This document shows positions 51,404 through 60,237 of a stretch of DNA of 64,000 nt, piece after piece. The translations under genes and the position numbers were made by a program. The stretch's first letter is position 1; each line of letters starts with the position of its first letter. Origin of the DNA: Xanthobacter autotrophicus Py2 (lineage in GTDB: Bacteria > Pseudomonadota > Alphaproteobacteria > Rhizobiales > Xanthobacteraceae); assembly GCA_000017645.1 (NCBI GenBank), contig CP000781.1, positions 186,001 to 250,000 on the forward strand. Direction: 5' to 3'. The notes under the pieces are model-generated. The model saw nothing but the letters and a program-made list of their open reading frames with translations, ran no database searches and was not told the origin of the DNA.

Positions 51404-52471
51404 TCAGCGCAGCGCCCCGAGCTCGCGGTGGGCGGGGAACTCCTCCAACGCCGCGTCGATCAGGCTCTCGCGAGTGACACTGCCCCCGCCGCCGCCCTGC
51501 GACAGCAAGCGGAGCGCCGAGAACCACTGGGCCCGACCGGTACCGCCGAGCGCGAGGTTGGCCACTTCGCCGCCCGCGCGCAGCCATATCTGCTGGTCTG
51601 TCGGGCCGGCGGGGAACAGGTCAGACATGATCTGCTCAAGCTGGCGCTCCCGGCAGTTCGCTTTGGGCGCAATGGTTTTAGTGCCGCCCAGCACAAGCGC
51701 GACGGGAAAGTTCTCCTCAAGGTTGGAGGCCTTAAATATGGGGTGTTGTCGACCCGGCGCAGCTTGCCTTACCGCCTCGGAAACGTAGTTGAAAAGGTCG
51801 AACACTCGGATCGTCCCGTCGTCCGCCGCCACTGCGGCGCCTTTGAGGCCAGCGAGCAGAGCAGTCGTGAACACGCTGTTGCGCTCGCGTTTCCGTACGA
51901 GAGAAGTCTCGGTCGCGCGAGACGATGCGAACACGACGCGTCCGGTTCCACTCGCCAGCTGCTGCAGCGACTTCTCGTCGAAACCCTCGTCCAGCCCGTC
52001 GTCGTGGTCCCCCTCGAGATCGGACTTGAGCGTGGCGGCGCCGGCTGCATGGCATGCGTCGATGCTGACGACGACGCGGGACGCCTTGATCGCCGATATC
52101 GCGGCCGACAGTTCGACTTCGCCCAGTGAGGTGCCCGCGAGATCACCGCGCTTGCAGTCGTAAGGGACGAGCGCACTCGTCGCAGCCCGGCCCAAGCCGA
52201 CGCGCGTGCCGTGGCCGGAGAAGAATATCGCAACGGTGTCGTCGGCGGTCGCGTCGGCGGCGAGGTCGGCGAGCGCCTTGCGGATGCCCTCGAGCGTCGC
52301 TTGGCCGTCGGTGAGGACGGTCACGTTCGCTTCGGGATAGCCACAGTATGACGACGACCTCAGCGTATCGGCGGTATCGCGCGCGTCGTTGAGGACGGCC
52401 TCGGGTAGGCGCCGGACCTCCTCGTAGTTCGCGATGCCTATTACGAGCGCCCGGCCCTGCTTGAACTGCAT
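51404..52471 (-). CDS. caspase-like peptidase with EAD1 adaptor domain
   Basis: A 355-residue peptidase C14 (caspase/metacaspase) effector. The catalytic dyad is H87 in FFSGHGTRVG and C140 in VVVSIDACHAAG. The C-terminal segment (about 280-350; LFPAGPTDQQIWLRAGGEV) is an effector-associated domain EAD1, a small helical adaptor mediating homotypic recruitment. The same domain ends the upstream GAP1-like protein, 29 bp away in the same operon. It is the likely suicide effector of the GTPase-associated conflict system. Confidence 0.85.
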   Translation of the reverse strand: MQFKQGRALVIGIANYEEVRRLPEAVLNDARDTADTLRSSSYCGYPEANVTVLTDGQATLEGIRKALADLAADATADDTVAIFFSGHGTRVGLGRAATSALVPYDCKRGDLAGTSLGEVELSAAISAIKASRVVVSIDACHAAGAATLKSDLEGDHDDGLDEGFDEKSLQQLASGTGRVVFASSRATETSLVRKRERNSVFTTALLAGLKGAAVAADDGTIRVFDLFNYVSEAVRQAAPGRQHPIFKASNLEENFPVALVLGGTKTIAPKANCRERQLEQIMSDLFPAGPTDQQIWLRAGGEVANLALGGTGRAQWFSALRLLSQGGGGGSVTRESLIDAALEEFPAHRELGALR

Positions 52472-52500
52472 GCTTGTCTCCGTGGTCAGCGCGCGCCGGC

Positions 52501-54975
52501 TCAGCTGCGGAACAGTGCGTCGCCGGCCAGCATTCTAAGGTTGGGGTTCTGGGGGAAGTCGGTTCGCATCTCGCTGATCAGTTTTGATACGTGCGGCGGC
52601 CGCCCGTTCTGGATGTCGCGTAGCGCGGCGTGCCACCGCTCCTTCCCGGTCCCGTGGTGGCGCAGGTCCGACTCGCGTCCGCCGGCGCGCGACCAGAGTG
52701 CGTCCTGGTCGGGCCCTTTCGGGTAGAGGTCGGCGGCGAGCTCGACGAGCGTGTCCCACTTCTCGGCGCTGCTGACGGAGGAGAGGTCGAGGAACATCCT
52801 GTCCCAGAAGCCGATGAGGTCAAGGCAGTGGCGCAGCGCCGGTGCGAGGTCGCTGCGCCCGCCGCGGTAGAGGGTAAGTAGCTCCGCAACGATGTCTCGC
52901 CGCCGCCGCGCTGCGAGCGCGCGCCCGATGAGCTCGGCGTCAACAGCCGGAAGCGGGCGCGTCGACCGGATGGCTGTCAGAACCCACGTGCGGAACCTAT
53001 TGTCAGCAAGGCCGCCCAGGGCGTCGACGATACGGAACCCTTCGGCTATCCCGCGTGCGGAGACGCTGTCGAGGAGCTGGTCGAGCCTCGCGTCGCGCAG
53101 GATGCGGTCGGTCAGCGGGGCCTCGAGCGCGGCCTCCTGCTCGCCGGCGCCGGCCCGCGCGAACCAGGCGTCGGCAGTGGCGGCGAGCAGGCGGTCGCGG
53201 ACGGTGGCGGGTAGCTTCGCCCAGAGTTCGCTCCGGCGCGGAAATGACGTAACATCCGCTAGCGGGGTGGTCGATAGACGCTCGAGGAGTTCGGCCGGCG
53301 GGCTGCCGCCGTCGATCTGCTCGGCGAGGAGGTGGTCGAACGCCTTGCGCGGCTCGGTCGGCCCGTTCCACGCGGCGGGGTCGTCTTTCAGCGCCGCCGC
53401 CCAGATGCGGCGGTTGGGGGTGGTCGATATGTCCCGCCGCGCCAGGAGCTTCGGGTCCCTGGCCACGGCCTCGCCGGCGATCGCCAGCACTCGCTCGTCG
53501 GGGACGTCCGCGAAGGCGTCGAGAATCTCATCCGGCTTCGCGCGGCGCAGCGCCAGCCGCATTGCGGAGGGGTCAGAGCCCCTCTCGGCGGCGCTCTGAG
53601 CCCGCGCCGCGTCCGCGGGCTTCATGCTGCCGCCGGCCGCGACGGCGTGCAACCGGGGCATCCCGGACCGCGCGGCGATCTCGATGATCGGCTTCGCGGT
53701 GGTTGCATCGAGTTCGGGCGGTGCGGCAGCGACGACTGCATCGAGTGCCTTCCGGTCTGCAGCTGCCAGCGCGACGAGCGGCGGCGAAATCCTGGAGGCG
53801 ATTTTGGCCCATCGCCAGAACGCGGCGGCAAACGCCCCGCCGGGCGCCGTCGACGAGCGTTCCAGTCCACGTCTGGCGGCGGCGCGCCACGGCGCGACCG
53901 CCTCGGTGCCGACCAGCGCGTCGGTGACGATTGTCACCGCTTCGGGATCGTGCGGGGCTGGGTGGTCGCTATCGGCCAGCCAGTCCTCGACCCCATCCCA
54001 CAGGACGCCTATGGTCGCGAGGCCGGGGAGCGCGAAGTTACGCAGAGTGAGGATCTCGGACGGGGACGCGTCGGGGAGCGCGCGCGCGAGGCGCCCGACG
54101 ATAGCCTCCTTCTCCGCCCCGCCGCGCGCCGGATTCGGCGACAGCCGATCGACCAGCCTTGCGGCCGCGACTAGCCGCGCGACGGTGTCGGGTTTGGCCG
54201 TCGCCATCGCGTGAGCCTGCTCAAGGAGCTGCAGGTCCTGGAAGCCGTCAAGGTCCGCGCCGATCCGCTCGCCGAACGCACGGAGGTCGTCGCCGTCGGG
54301 CGAGCCGTCGATTATGCCGGCGGCCTTGAGCCCGCCAGCCACATTACGGCAGACGATCCGCTGGTCCTGCCAGCGGCCGATAAGCGAGGCCGGGGTGCAG
54401 ACGATCGTCGGTCCGGGCTTCTCCACGACGTCCTTCGGGCTGAAGCTGAGCCGGAAGTGGAGCTTGCCCCGCAGGGTCGGCCATAGCCGTCCCCACAGCG
54501 CGACGATTAGCTCCTCGAACCCGTCGGATCCGATCCGCACCACCGGGCCGTTACCGCGGGTAACGAGCGCCTGCGCGGCGTCGGCCAGGTCAGACGAGGC
54601 GGGCGGCATGCCCTGGGCCGGCGCGACATCGAGCGGCTCGACCGCGTCGGGCGCGGCGGCGGCCGACGTAATCAGGCGCGCAAGGAGCGGGCGCAGGTCG
54701 TCCACTTCGACGATCTCGGCCAGATCGCAGATGAGGGCGTGGGAGATCACCATGCCCGACCGGTCGACAGTCGGGTCGCTGAACGTCCGGGCGAGGACGT
54801 ATTTGTCGCGCGAGCGGAACCCGGACGTGACGGGCGACCAGTGGGCGCCGAGCGGCTCGGTGTCTGGCAGGTCGAGGCGCTGGGCGAGGTCGGCCGCGAG
54901 CCTGCGGTCGCCGCTCGCGCACCTGAGCCCATGCCCGTTCCTGATGGTGCCGTATATCGCTTGGTCGACGCGCAT
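52501..54975 (-). CDS. GTPase-associated protein 1 (GAP1)-like protein with EAD1 domain
   Basis: An 824-residue multi-domain protein. The N-terminus (DQAIYGTIRNGHGLRCASGD, then FSDPTVDRSGMVISHALI) matches GAP1-N2-type domains; a long helical middle region follows; residues about 740-815 (LYPKGPDQDALWSRAGGRES) form an EAD1 domain like that of the caspase. It is the probable scaffold connecting the GTPase switch to the effector. It begins 17 bp after the GTPase-2 stop. Confidence 0.8.
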   Translation of the reverse strand: MRVDQAIYGTIRNGHGLRCASGDRRLAADLAQRLDLPDTEPLGAHWSPVTSGFRSRDKYVLARTFSDPTVDRSGMVISHALICDLAEIVEVDDLRPLLARLITSAAAAPDAVEPLDVAPAQGMPPASSDLADAAQALVTRGNGPVVRIGSDGFEELIVALWGRLWPTLRGKLHFRLSFSPKDVVEKPGPTIVCTPASLIGRWQDQRIVCRNVAGGLKAAGIIDGSPDGDDLRAFGERIGADLDGFQDLQLLEQAHAMATAKPDTVARLVAAARLVDRLSPNPARGGAEKEAIVGRLARALPDASPSEILTLRNFALPGLATIGVLWDGVEDWLADSDHPAPHDPEAVTIVTDALVGTEAVAPWRAAARRGLERSSTAPGGAFAAAFWRWAKIASRISPPLVALAAADRKALDAVVAAAPPELDATTAKPIIEIAARSGMPRLHAVAAGGSMKPADAARAQSAAERGSDPSAMRLALRRAKPDEILDAFADVPDERVLAIAGEAVARDPKLLARRDISTTPNRRIWAAALKDDPAAWNGPTEPRKAFDHLLAEQIDGGSPPAELLERLSTTPLADVTSFPRRSELWAKLPATVRDRLLAATADAWFARAGAGEQEAALEAPLTDRILRDARLDQLLDSVSARGIAEGFRIVDALGGLADNRFRTWVLTAIRSTRPLPAVDAELIGRALAARRRRDIVAELLTLYRGGRSDLAPALRHCLDLIGFWDRMFLDLSSVSSAEKWDTLVELAADLYPKGPDQDALWSRAGGRESDLRHHGTGKERWHAALRDIQNGRPPHVSKLISEMRTDFPQNPNLRMLAGDALFRS

Positions 54976-54992
54976 CCGCGCTCCCCGTCCCT

Positions 54993-55823
54993 TCAGCCGC
55001 CGGCGCTGAGCAGGTGGTGGATCGGCAGGGTGAGGTCGCTGCTCTTGGTGCCGTCCGCCTCGATGACGTAGCCGAAGTGTTCGGGCCCCTTGCTGGCGTA
55101 GTCCATGTCGCGCGTGGTGGGACTGAGCGGCCGCTCGAGAGCAGAGAGCCCCATGATGAGCGGCTGGCGCCAGTTCGACCGCACGAACGCCGAGACAAGC
55201 GGCAGCCTGGCGGCGAGCGCCGCTGCCGGCGTCTGCGGGGGCGCCGCCTCGTCCCAGCAGGTGAGGAGCACGCCGAACCGCGGGACCCGCTGCGCCTTAG
55301 CGGCCGATCCGTAGGAGAAGATCAGCATCTGCAGCAGTTCCACCAGCCGGGCCTGGTCGGACTGCTGCACCTCTCGGTTCTCGACCGATGCGCCCTTCAG
55401 GTCGGCGAGCGGCTTCGAGAACATGTCGTCGCCGACGATGGCCTGCTGCAGCCGGATGAGGAGCAGCCAAGCATCGGCCCCGACGACGCGCTTCTGCCAC
55501 GCGTCTGGGAGGCGCCGGTTCTCGATCACCGACTTGATCTGCTCGCCGCCGTATTCCGGCCAGACTAGGTCGGCCTGCCGGCCGTCGCCGTCGACCACCG
55601 GCCATACGCTGTCGACGTTGACGGTGCGCGCCGTATGGCCGGCGGCCCGCCCCTCGTCGAGGCTCTCGAGCGCGGTCTCAAAGGCCTCGAGGTTGGTGGC
55701 CGCGCCGTTCATGCGCAGCGCGCCCTTCACCCGCATCAGGCGCCTCAGCAGCTGCGCGCCGTAGTGCGTCTTGCCCACGCCGCTCTCGCCGACGAGGAGG
55801 ATGGAGTTAGACGGTCCGCTCAC
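54993..55823 (-). CDS. TRAFAC-clade GTPase (second GTPase of the GAP1 system)
   Basis: A 276-residue P-loop NTPase. Walker A/G1 is GESGVGKTHYG, directly after the N-terminal SNSILLV strand; the G3-like strand is LVWPEYGGEQIKS and LLTCWDE supplies the G4-like position. The GTG start overlaps the stop of the preceding GTPase by 4 nt (GTGA). An apparent longer frame upstream is antisense-like and rejected. It should form a paired nucleotide switch with GTPase-1. Confidence 0.8.
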   Translation of the reverse strand: MSGPSNSILLVGESGVGKTHYGAQLLRRLMRVKGALRMNGAATNLEAFETALESLDEGRAAGHTARTVNVDSVWPVVDGDGRQADLVWPEYGGEQIKSVIENRRLPDAWQKRVVGADAWLLLIRLQQAIVGDDMFSKPLADLKGASVENREVQQSDQARLVELLQMLIFSYGSAAKAQRVPRFGVLLTCWDEAAPPQTPAAALAARLPLVSAFVRSNWRQPLIMGLSALERPLSPTTRDMDYASKGPEHFGYVIEADGTKSSDLTLPIHHLLSAGG

Positions 55824-56791
55824 GGCTTCCTGCTCCCGTAGATGAACAGCGGGTCGTCGGACGTGGACGCAAGCGTGGGCAGCCTTACGCCCGGGCGCCG
55901 GACGTCGATCGCCCACTGGAGGAGTTCGGTCAGACCGACCCCCCGGTTGAGGAGGGGGTCCGTGCCGGGCGCACCGACCACGCTGACGGAGTGCTCGGCG
56001 GCGTCTGGCGTCGCGTCCATGACGGCGCCGCGGACGGCTTCCTCCATCTCGCTCGGGATCTCGACGTCGGCCTTTGTCCAGACGAGGGCGACCGGGCGAC
56101 CGCCGCGTTCCGCGCCGAGGCGCCTGGCGATGAGCTGGAGCGAGCCGCGGGCGGAGCCCATGGCCTCGCCGGCGAGCGCCTCGCGGTCGGCGACGATCAT
56201 GAACGCGTCGGCGTGGTCGGAGACCCAGCGCGCGCCCGCGCCCTCGGTCGAGTCTGTGTTGATCGCCCAGCGCTGGAACCACTCACCTGGCGCGTCGGTG
56301 AAGAGGTAGTCGACCGGCGCCCCGCCGTGCTCGTTGCGGAAGGTCAGGTGGAGGAGTCCGGGCGCCCTGCCGCCGCGGCTCGTGGTGTGCGGCGGGAAGC
56401 GCGGTGGCTGGCCCGGCGTCCAGCGCATCGCGCCGGCAGCGGCCTCCCACCCCGAGAGTGTGTAGGATCCGGCGAACAGGCGGCCCTCCGGGCTGGCCAG
56501 CCCCCGGCCGAGTAGCAGATACCAAGCCGCAAGCAGAGTGGTCTTGCCGGCGTTCTGGGGTCCGACCACGCCGATGACGATCGGCTTGGCGCGTCCCGAC
56601 ACGAAGCCGAGGTCGGCCAGCCCGAAGGCGCTGCCCGACCATGGCATCAGCATCTCGCCGGCCAGGTCGTCTTCGGAGGTCTCGTCGGCGGCGCGGGCGC
56701 CGCGCCAGATCGGGCATTTCGAGAGGTCGGTGTGGCCGAGGTCGCACCCGGTGTCGGGGACGAAGCACGTTGGCTGCGCGCACTTCTCCAT
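55820..56791 (-). CDS. TRAFAC-clade GTPase (first GTPase of the GAP1 system)
   Basis: A 323-residue GTPase with a short N-terminal Cys cluster (CAQPTCFVPDTGCDLGHTDL...C) likely to bind zinc, then G1 GPQNAGKTT, G3 FTDAPGEWF and G4 VWTKADVE. Such GTPases occur with GAP1 and GASH in predicted NTP-dependent conflict systems. It begins 3 bp after the GASH stop and overlaps the second GTPase, so the operon is tightly coupled. Confidence 0.82.
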   Translation of the reverse strand: MEKCAQPTCFVPDTGCDLGHTDLSKCPIWRGARAADETSEDDLAGEMLMPWSGSAFGLADLGFVSGRAKPIVIGVVGPQNAGKTTLLAAWYLLLGRGLASPEGRLFAGSYTLSGWEAAAGAMRWTPGQPPRFPPHTTSRGGRAPGLLHLTFRNEHGGAPVDYLFTDAPGEWFQRWAINTDSTEGAGARWVSDHADAFMIVADREALAGEAMGSARGSLQLIARRLGAERGGRPVALVWTKADVEIPSEMEEAVRGAVMDATPDAAEHSVSVVGAPGTDPLLNRGVGLTELLQWAIDVRRPGVRLPTLASTSDDPLFIYGSRKP

Positions 56792-56794
56792 CGC

Positions 56795-58135
56795 TCAGCC
56801 CTTCTTGGCGGCGCGGCGCTTCGCGGGCGAGGCGTCCGTCGCGGCCTTCGACGCCTGTAGCTCGCGGAACAGCCAGTTGGACCATGCGACCGGGTCCAGC
56901 TCGGAGTGGGCGGGGACGCCGGTCAGCCGCTGGAAGCTCGCCGCGTTCCTGGCGCCGGTGTGCGCGGGGTGGCCAATCAGGGCGAGCAACGGACCGCGCC
57001 CCCCCGGCTCGGCCGCAAGCCTGGCTGCGGCGGTGCGCAACGGAGCGAGCGCGACTTCGTCCTGGGCCTCCGTGACGAGGTCGCGCACGGTACGCTTCGC
57101 GCCGTCGGCGGTTTCCCCGAGGCGCAGCACCGCCTCGCCGAGGAACGCGGAGACGCTCGCGGGCGAGAAGAGCGGGACGGTGTCGAACAGGTCGAGTGCC
57201 ATGAGCGCGGCTGCGACGGTGGGCGGGAGCGTGCGGTAACTCTTGCCTGCGGACGGCGAGAACAGCGCCTCGCGCCACCAGAGCAGGTTGGTGCGCCGCT
57301 GTAGCCCGGCGGTCGCGGCGCTGACCGCCTTCAGCGTGTCGTCGACATAGCTGGAGACGGCCTCTGCCAGCTCGCCGAACGGTTGGGCCAGGTCCGGCTG
57401 GCTGACCTCGATCTTGCCCAGCGCAGCGTCTATGGCTGCCGCGATCGTGGTGCCGGCGCGCCGTCCGAACTCGCCCACCCAGTGCTGCTGCTGCTGCGGC
57501 CACTGCGGGTTGCCGTTGGTCGAGACGTTGCTGCCCTGCTGGTTCATGTATGACGGACCAGCGGCGGCCATCATGCCCGTCTGCAGGTCGCCTTTGGGCG
57601 CCTCGCCGATCCGGACCTTGGCCGCGCTGAGCTTCGGCGCGTCGTATTTCATCGGCTGGACCAAGATGGATTCGGGCGTGGCCCACTCCGCCTCCGCGCG
57701 GAGGTCGACGCGCCGCTCGACCTCTTCGACGATGCCAATCCAGATGTCGCGCTCGTTGTCGACGGGCAGGAGCGGTAGCGCGTTGCGGGCCGAGGCGACG
57801 AAGCAGACGCCGACGCGGTCGTCATCCGCCGCGGCCGCGACGAGCGCGTCGAGTAGCATGCCGCGGATCACCGCGATCGGCGTGGCCGAGAAAGTATTGC
57901 GGTATGTCGCCCACCGGTTCTGGAGCGCGCCCAGCGCCTCCTGCACGATGGGATCCGCCTCGGGCGCGTCGGGGTCGAAAGCGATGAGTGAGAAGCCGAG
58001 CGCCTTGGACGGGTTCTTCTTCAGCGCGGCCGCGAGGTCGCCCGCCGCCTGCGTGAGCTTCTCCAGCTTGGCGTCGTCCCCGCCGACGTCGATCAGCCCC
58101 TTGTTCAGGAAGCCTTGAAGTATGGCATCGTCCAC
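56795..58135 (-). CDS. GTPase-associated system all-helical protein (GASH)-like
   Basis: A 446-residue, largely helical protein that opens the cluster. The N-terminus DDAILQGFLNKGLIDVGGDD and the WRALFSP-like helical segment near 280 (LLWWREALFSPSAGKSYRTL) fit GASH proteins found with paired TRAFAC GTPases. GTG 58135 has AGGGG at good spacing; GTG 58162 would add nine basic residues. The C-terminus is Lys/Arg-rich. Its job is presumably to sense a signal or hold the GTPases; no enzymatic motif is seen. Confidence 0.72.
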   Translation of the reverse strand: MDDAILQGFLNKGLIDVGGDDAKLEKLTQAAGDLAAALKKNPSKALGFSLIAFDPDAPEADPIVQEALGALQNRWATYRNTFSATPIAVIRGMLLDALVAAAADDDRVGVCFVASARNALPLLPVDNERDIWIGIVEEVERRVDLRAEAEWATPESILVQPMKYDAPKLSAAKVRIGEAPKGDLQTGMMAAAGPSYMNQQGSNVSTNGNPQWPQQQQHWVGEFGRRAGTTIAAAIDAALGKIEVSQPDLAQPFGELAEAVSSYVDDTLKAVSAATAGLQRRTNLLWWREALFSPSAGKSYRTLPPTVAAALMALDLFDTVPLFSPASVSAFLGEAVLRLGETADGAKRTVRDLVTEAQDEVALAPLRTAAARLAAEPGGRGPLLALIGHPAHTGARNAASFQRLTGVPAHSELDPVAWSNWLFRELQASKAATDASPAKRRAAKKG

Positions 58136-58162
58136 AGTGCTACCCCTAATACGAAACCTCAC

Positions 58163-58477
58163 TGTGTTCTAGCGATGAGAGCGACCAGGAGAAACGGAAA
58201 AGTAACGTCCTGTCAGAAGGAGTAGACGGGTCGGATCGGCTTCGCTGTTTATTGCCGCGCATGCCGATAGCGTTGTCAAGCGACCACCGGCGAAGCTGCG
58301 TCGCAAATGCTGCCAGCTACCCGGAACGCGATTGATCGTCCGCTTGCGAGATTGCGCATTCGGCAGCCGGACGGCCGAAAATTAAACCGTTTGGCTGCCA
58401 CCTCGTGGCGAAACACCATGGAGTGCCTAGAGTGGCTCGATCGCTGGCAGAATGGCTCCCAACGCCTTTGTTAGGCG
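58163..58477. other. spacer upstream of the GASH operon
   Basis: About 315 bp between two same-strand genes. It presumably carries the GASH operon promoter; no gene or clear element is seen. Confidence 0.35.
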
Positions 58478-59926
58478 CTACCGAACAAATTCCCAGTAGC
58501 CCGCCTTGCCGCCAAGCGCCTTGCGCAGGCCGAATCGGTGATCGGGACCAGCGTCGCCCTGAATGAGGCGGTGGATATCTGAAAGCACCGGGCGCATTTC
58601 GGCGGCGTAACTATGACCCAGCAGGCCCAGATTGACGTGGCTTGCGTCGATCGTGTCGATTCCGGGCACTACGGCGACGGGCGGAGCCAGTCCTACGCGC
58701 GCGAACCGATGCAGGCGACGCGAGAGTCCGATCGCCTTGTCGTTGTTCGTCACATAAAGCGTGGCCCGTGTGGATAGTCTTCCGTACGCAGCGGCAAGAT
58801 TTTGAAATAGCTGCGCATCGACGTCCGGAGCGGCGAGAAAAACTTGGCCGAAACGCACTGGCGCTGCCGACGCAGCGGCGTTGGCAATTGCATCCATCGC
58901 TCGTAGCAAGCCGCGATTGCCCATTGAATGCGCGATGATGTGCACGGCGCTGGCGCCGGAGCGCTCGGCGAAATCGATGAGAAACGATCGAATCGCCGGC
59001 TCACTTCCCTCGATCGCCGCTTCGTCGCCGGTATAGCCGGCGCCATAGCCGAGCGACGGCCAGGAAAAGAACCCAGCCGGTCCCTTATGCGCCAAGTCGA
59101 CCTTGAGCTGGGCGGTCCGGCGCGCGGCATCCTCAAATTTGGTATTGTACCCATGCAGAAAGATCAGGCCTTGTCGATCATCTGCATCGATTGCGGTCGT
59201 CTCGTCAGCCAGTAAGGACCAAAACTGGCTCTCGCCGAGGATATCCATTCCTTGCAGCTTCACACGATTGTCGCCCTTAATGATCCGGCCAATGAAGCCG
59301 CGGCCGAGCGAACCAATCGTCCGATCATCGGGGACGAAAACGCGGCACCGGCCGTGCGTCACGATGTCTGCGCGCTCGCCTGGAAATTGGTTGCGGGCAT
59401 CCCGCCGCCGGTTGGTTCCAAACCAGACCACGACTTCCTGCCCTTCGGTTCGCTCGATGCCAATTGTCCCGGCGCCGACTGCACTCTTCCTGAGGTCTTG
59501 AGCGCGCCGCCGCGCGGCCTGCACTCCCACACGACGCTGATTGATGTGATTGCGCACTCTATCAAGCGCACGGCCCAACTGACCATCCTGAGAAAGCGAG
59601 CCGAGCTGGGCGGCCATACGCTCGAGCGTGTTTTCGGCACGCTGCACACGGTATGCCGCAGACGCCGCCGAATAGGGCTCTCCTTCTCCCATGCCGAGAA
59701 GTGGACCGGCTGTGTCATCGCTGACCGTCGGATGGCCTTGACCAAGACCGCTTCTGTCTGCCGCGCGATCGAGGTCGTCGGCGTCGATATCACGCTCATC
59801 GGAGAGCGCGTGGAAAAGGCCTGCATTGTCTGCGGCGTCTTCCATGGCAGCGTAACCGCGATAGCGACGCGCTGCGAACTTTAGGCTGAAGCGGAGGTCA
59901 GCCAGCGCGTCCGCAGTTACTGCCAC
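58478..59926 (-). CDS. alpha/beta hydrolase (DUF900-like)
   Basis: A 482-residue protein. The C-terminal half is an alpha/beta hydrolase: LIFLHGYNTKFEDAARR strand/oxyanion region, nucleophile S334 in HIIAHSMGNRG, an Asp in FLAAPDVDA and a His near HVNLGLLGHSY. This is the DUF900 esterase/lipase type. The N-terminal half (about 1-200) is helical and unrecognised. GTG 59926 is chosen for its AAGGAG site. It lies just upstream of the GAP1 cluster on the same strand and could be an extra effector, but the 340-bp gap makes that uncertain. Confidence 0.75.
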   Translation of the reverse strand: MAVTADALADLRFSLKFAARRYRGYAAMEDAADNAGLFHALSDERDIDADDLDRAADRSGLGQGHPTVSDDTAGPLLGMGEGEPYSAASAAYRVQRAENTLERMAAQLGSLSQDGQLGRALDRVRNHINQRRVGVQAARRRAQDLRKSAVGAGTIGIERTEGQEVVVWFGTNRRRDARNQFPGERADIVTHGRCRVFVPDDRTIGSLGRGFIGRIIKGDNRVKLQGMDILGESQFWSLLADETTAIDADDRQGLIFLHGYNTKFEDAARRTAQLKVDLAHKGPAGFFSWPSLGYGAGYTGDEAAIEGSEPAIRSFLIDFAERSGASAVHIIAHSMGNRGLLRAMDAIANAAASAAPVRFGQVFLAAPDVDAQLFQNLAAAYGRLSTRATLYVTNNDKAIGLSRRLHRFARVGLAPPVAVVPGIDTIDASHVNLGLLGHSYAAEMRPVLSDIHRLIQGDAGPDHRFGLRKALGGKAGYWEFVR

Positions 59927-60237
59927 GACATCTCCTTTCGATGCCCGCAGATGCGGGTGATCGCGGCATGTTACACACATGCTCTCAGAATCGTCGACGC
60001 CAAGTTGAAAGATTGTCCACTTCTTTAAGTAACGAAATGCTACATTCAAGACGTCCGTGCGGCTGCTTTTAGGATCCAACCACCGAGCGATGAACGGCCG
60101 ATATGGCGGCGCAAAGCGGACTTCACTGAAAGGTCATTGGTGGGGCAGGTATGGGTCATCATTTCCCATCCCCCGCCTGTGGTGGACGAACTATCGGGCC
60201 GACGCCGGACACCAAATCCACACATTATTACCGCCAT
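59927..60237. other. spacer with dispersed repeat D
   Basis: About 310 bp without a supported gene. Repeat copy D (60101-60133) lies here, at the edge of the hydrolase/GAP1 module. Confidence 0.4.
60101..60133. repeat. dispersed island repeat, copy D
   Basis: ATATGGCGGCGCAAAGCGGA followed by CTTCACTGAAAGGT, nearly identical to copy A at 36702-36738. Confidence 0.55.
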
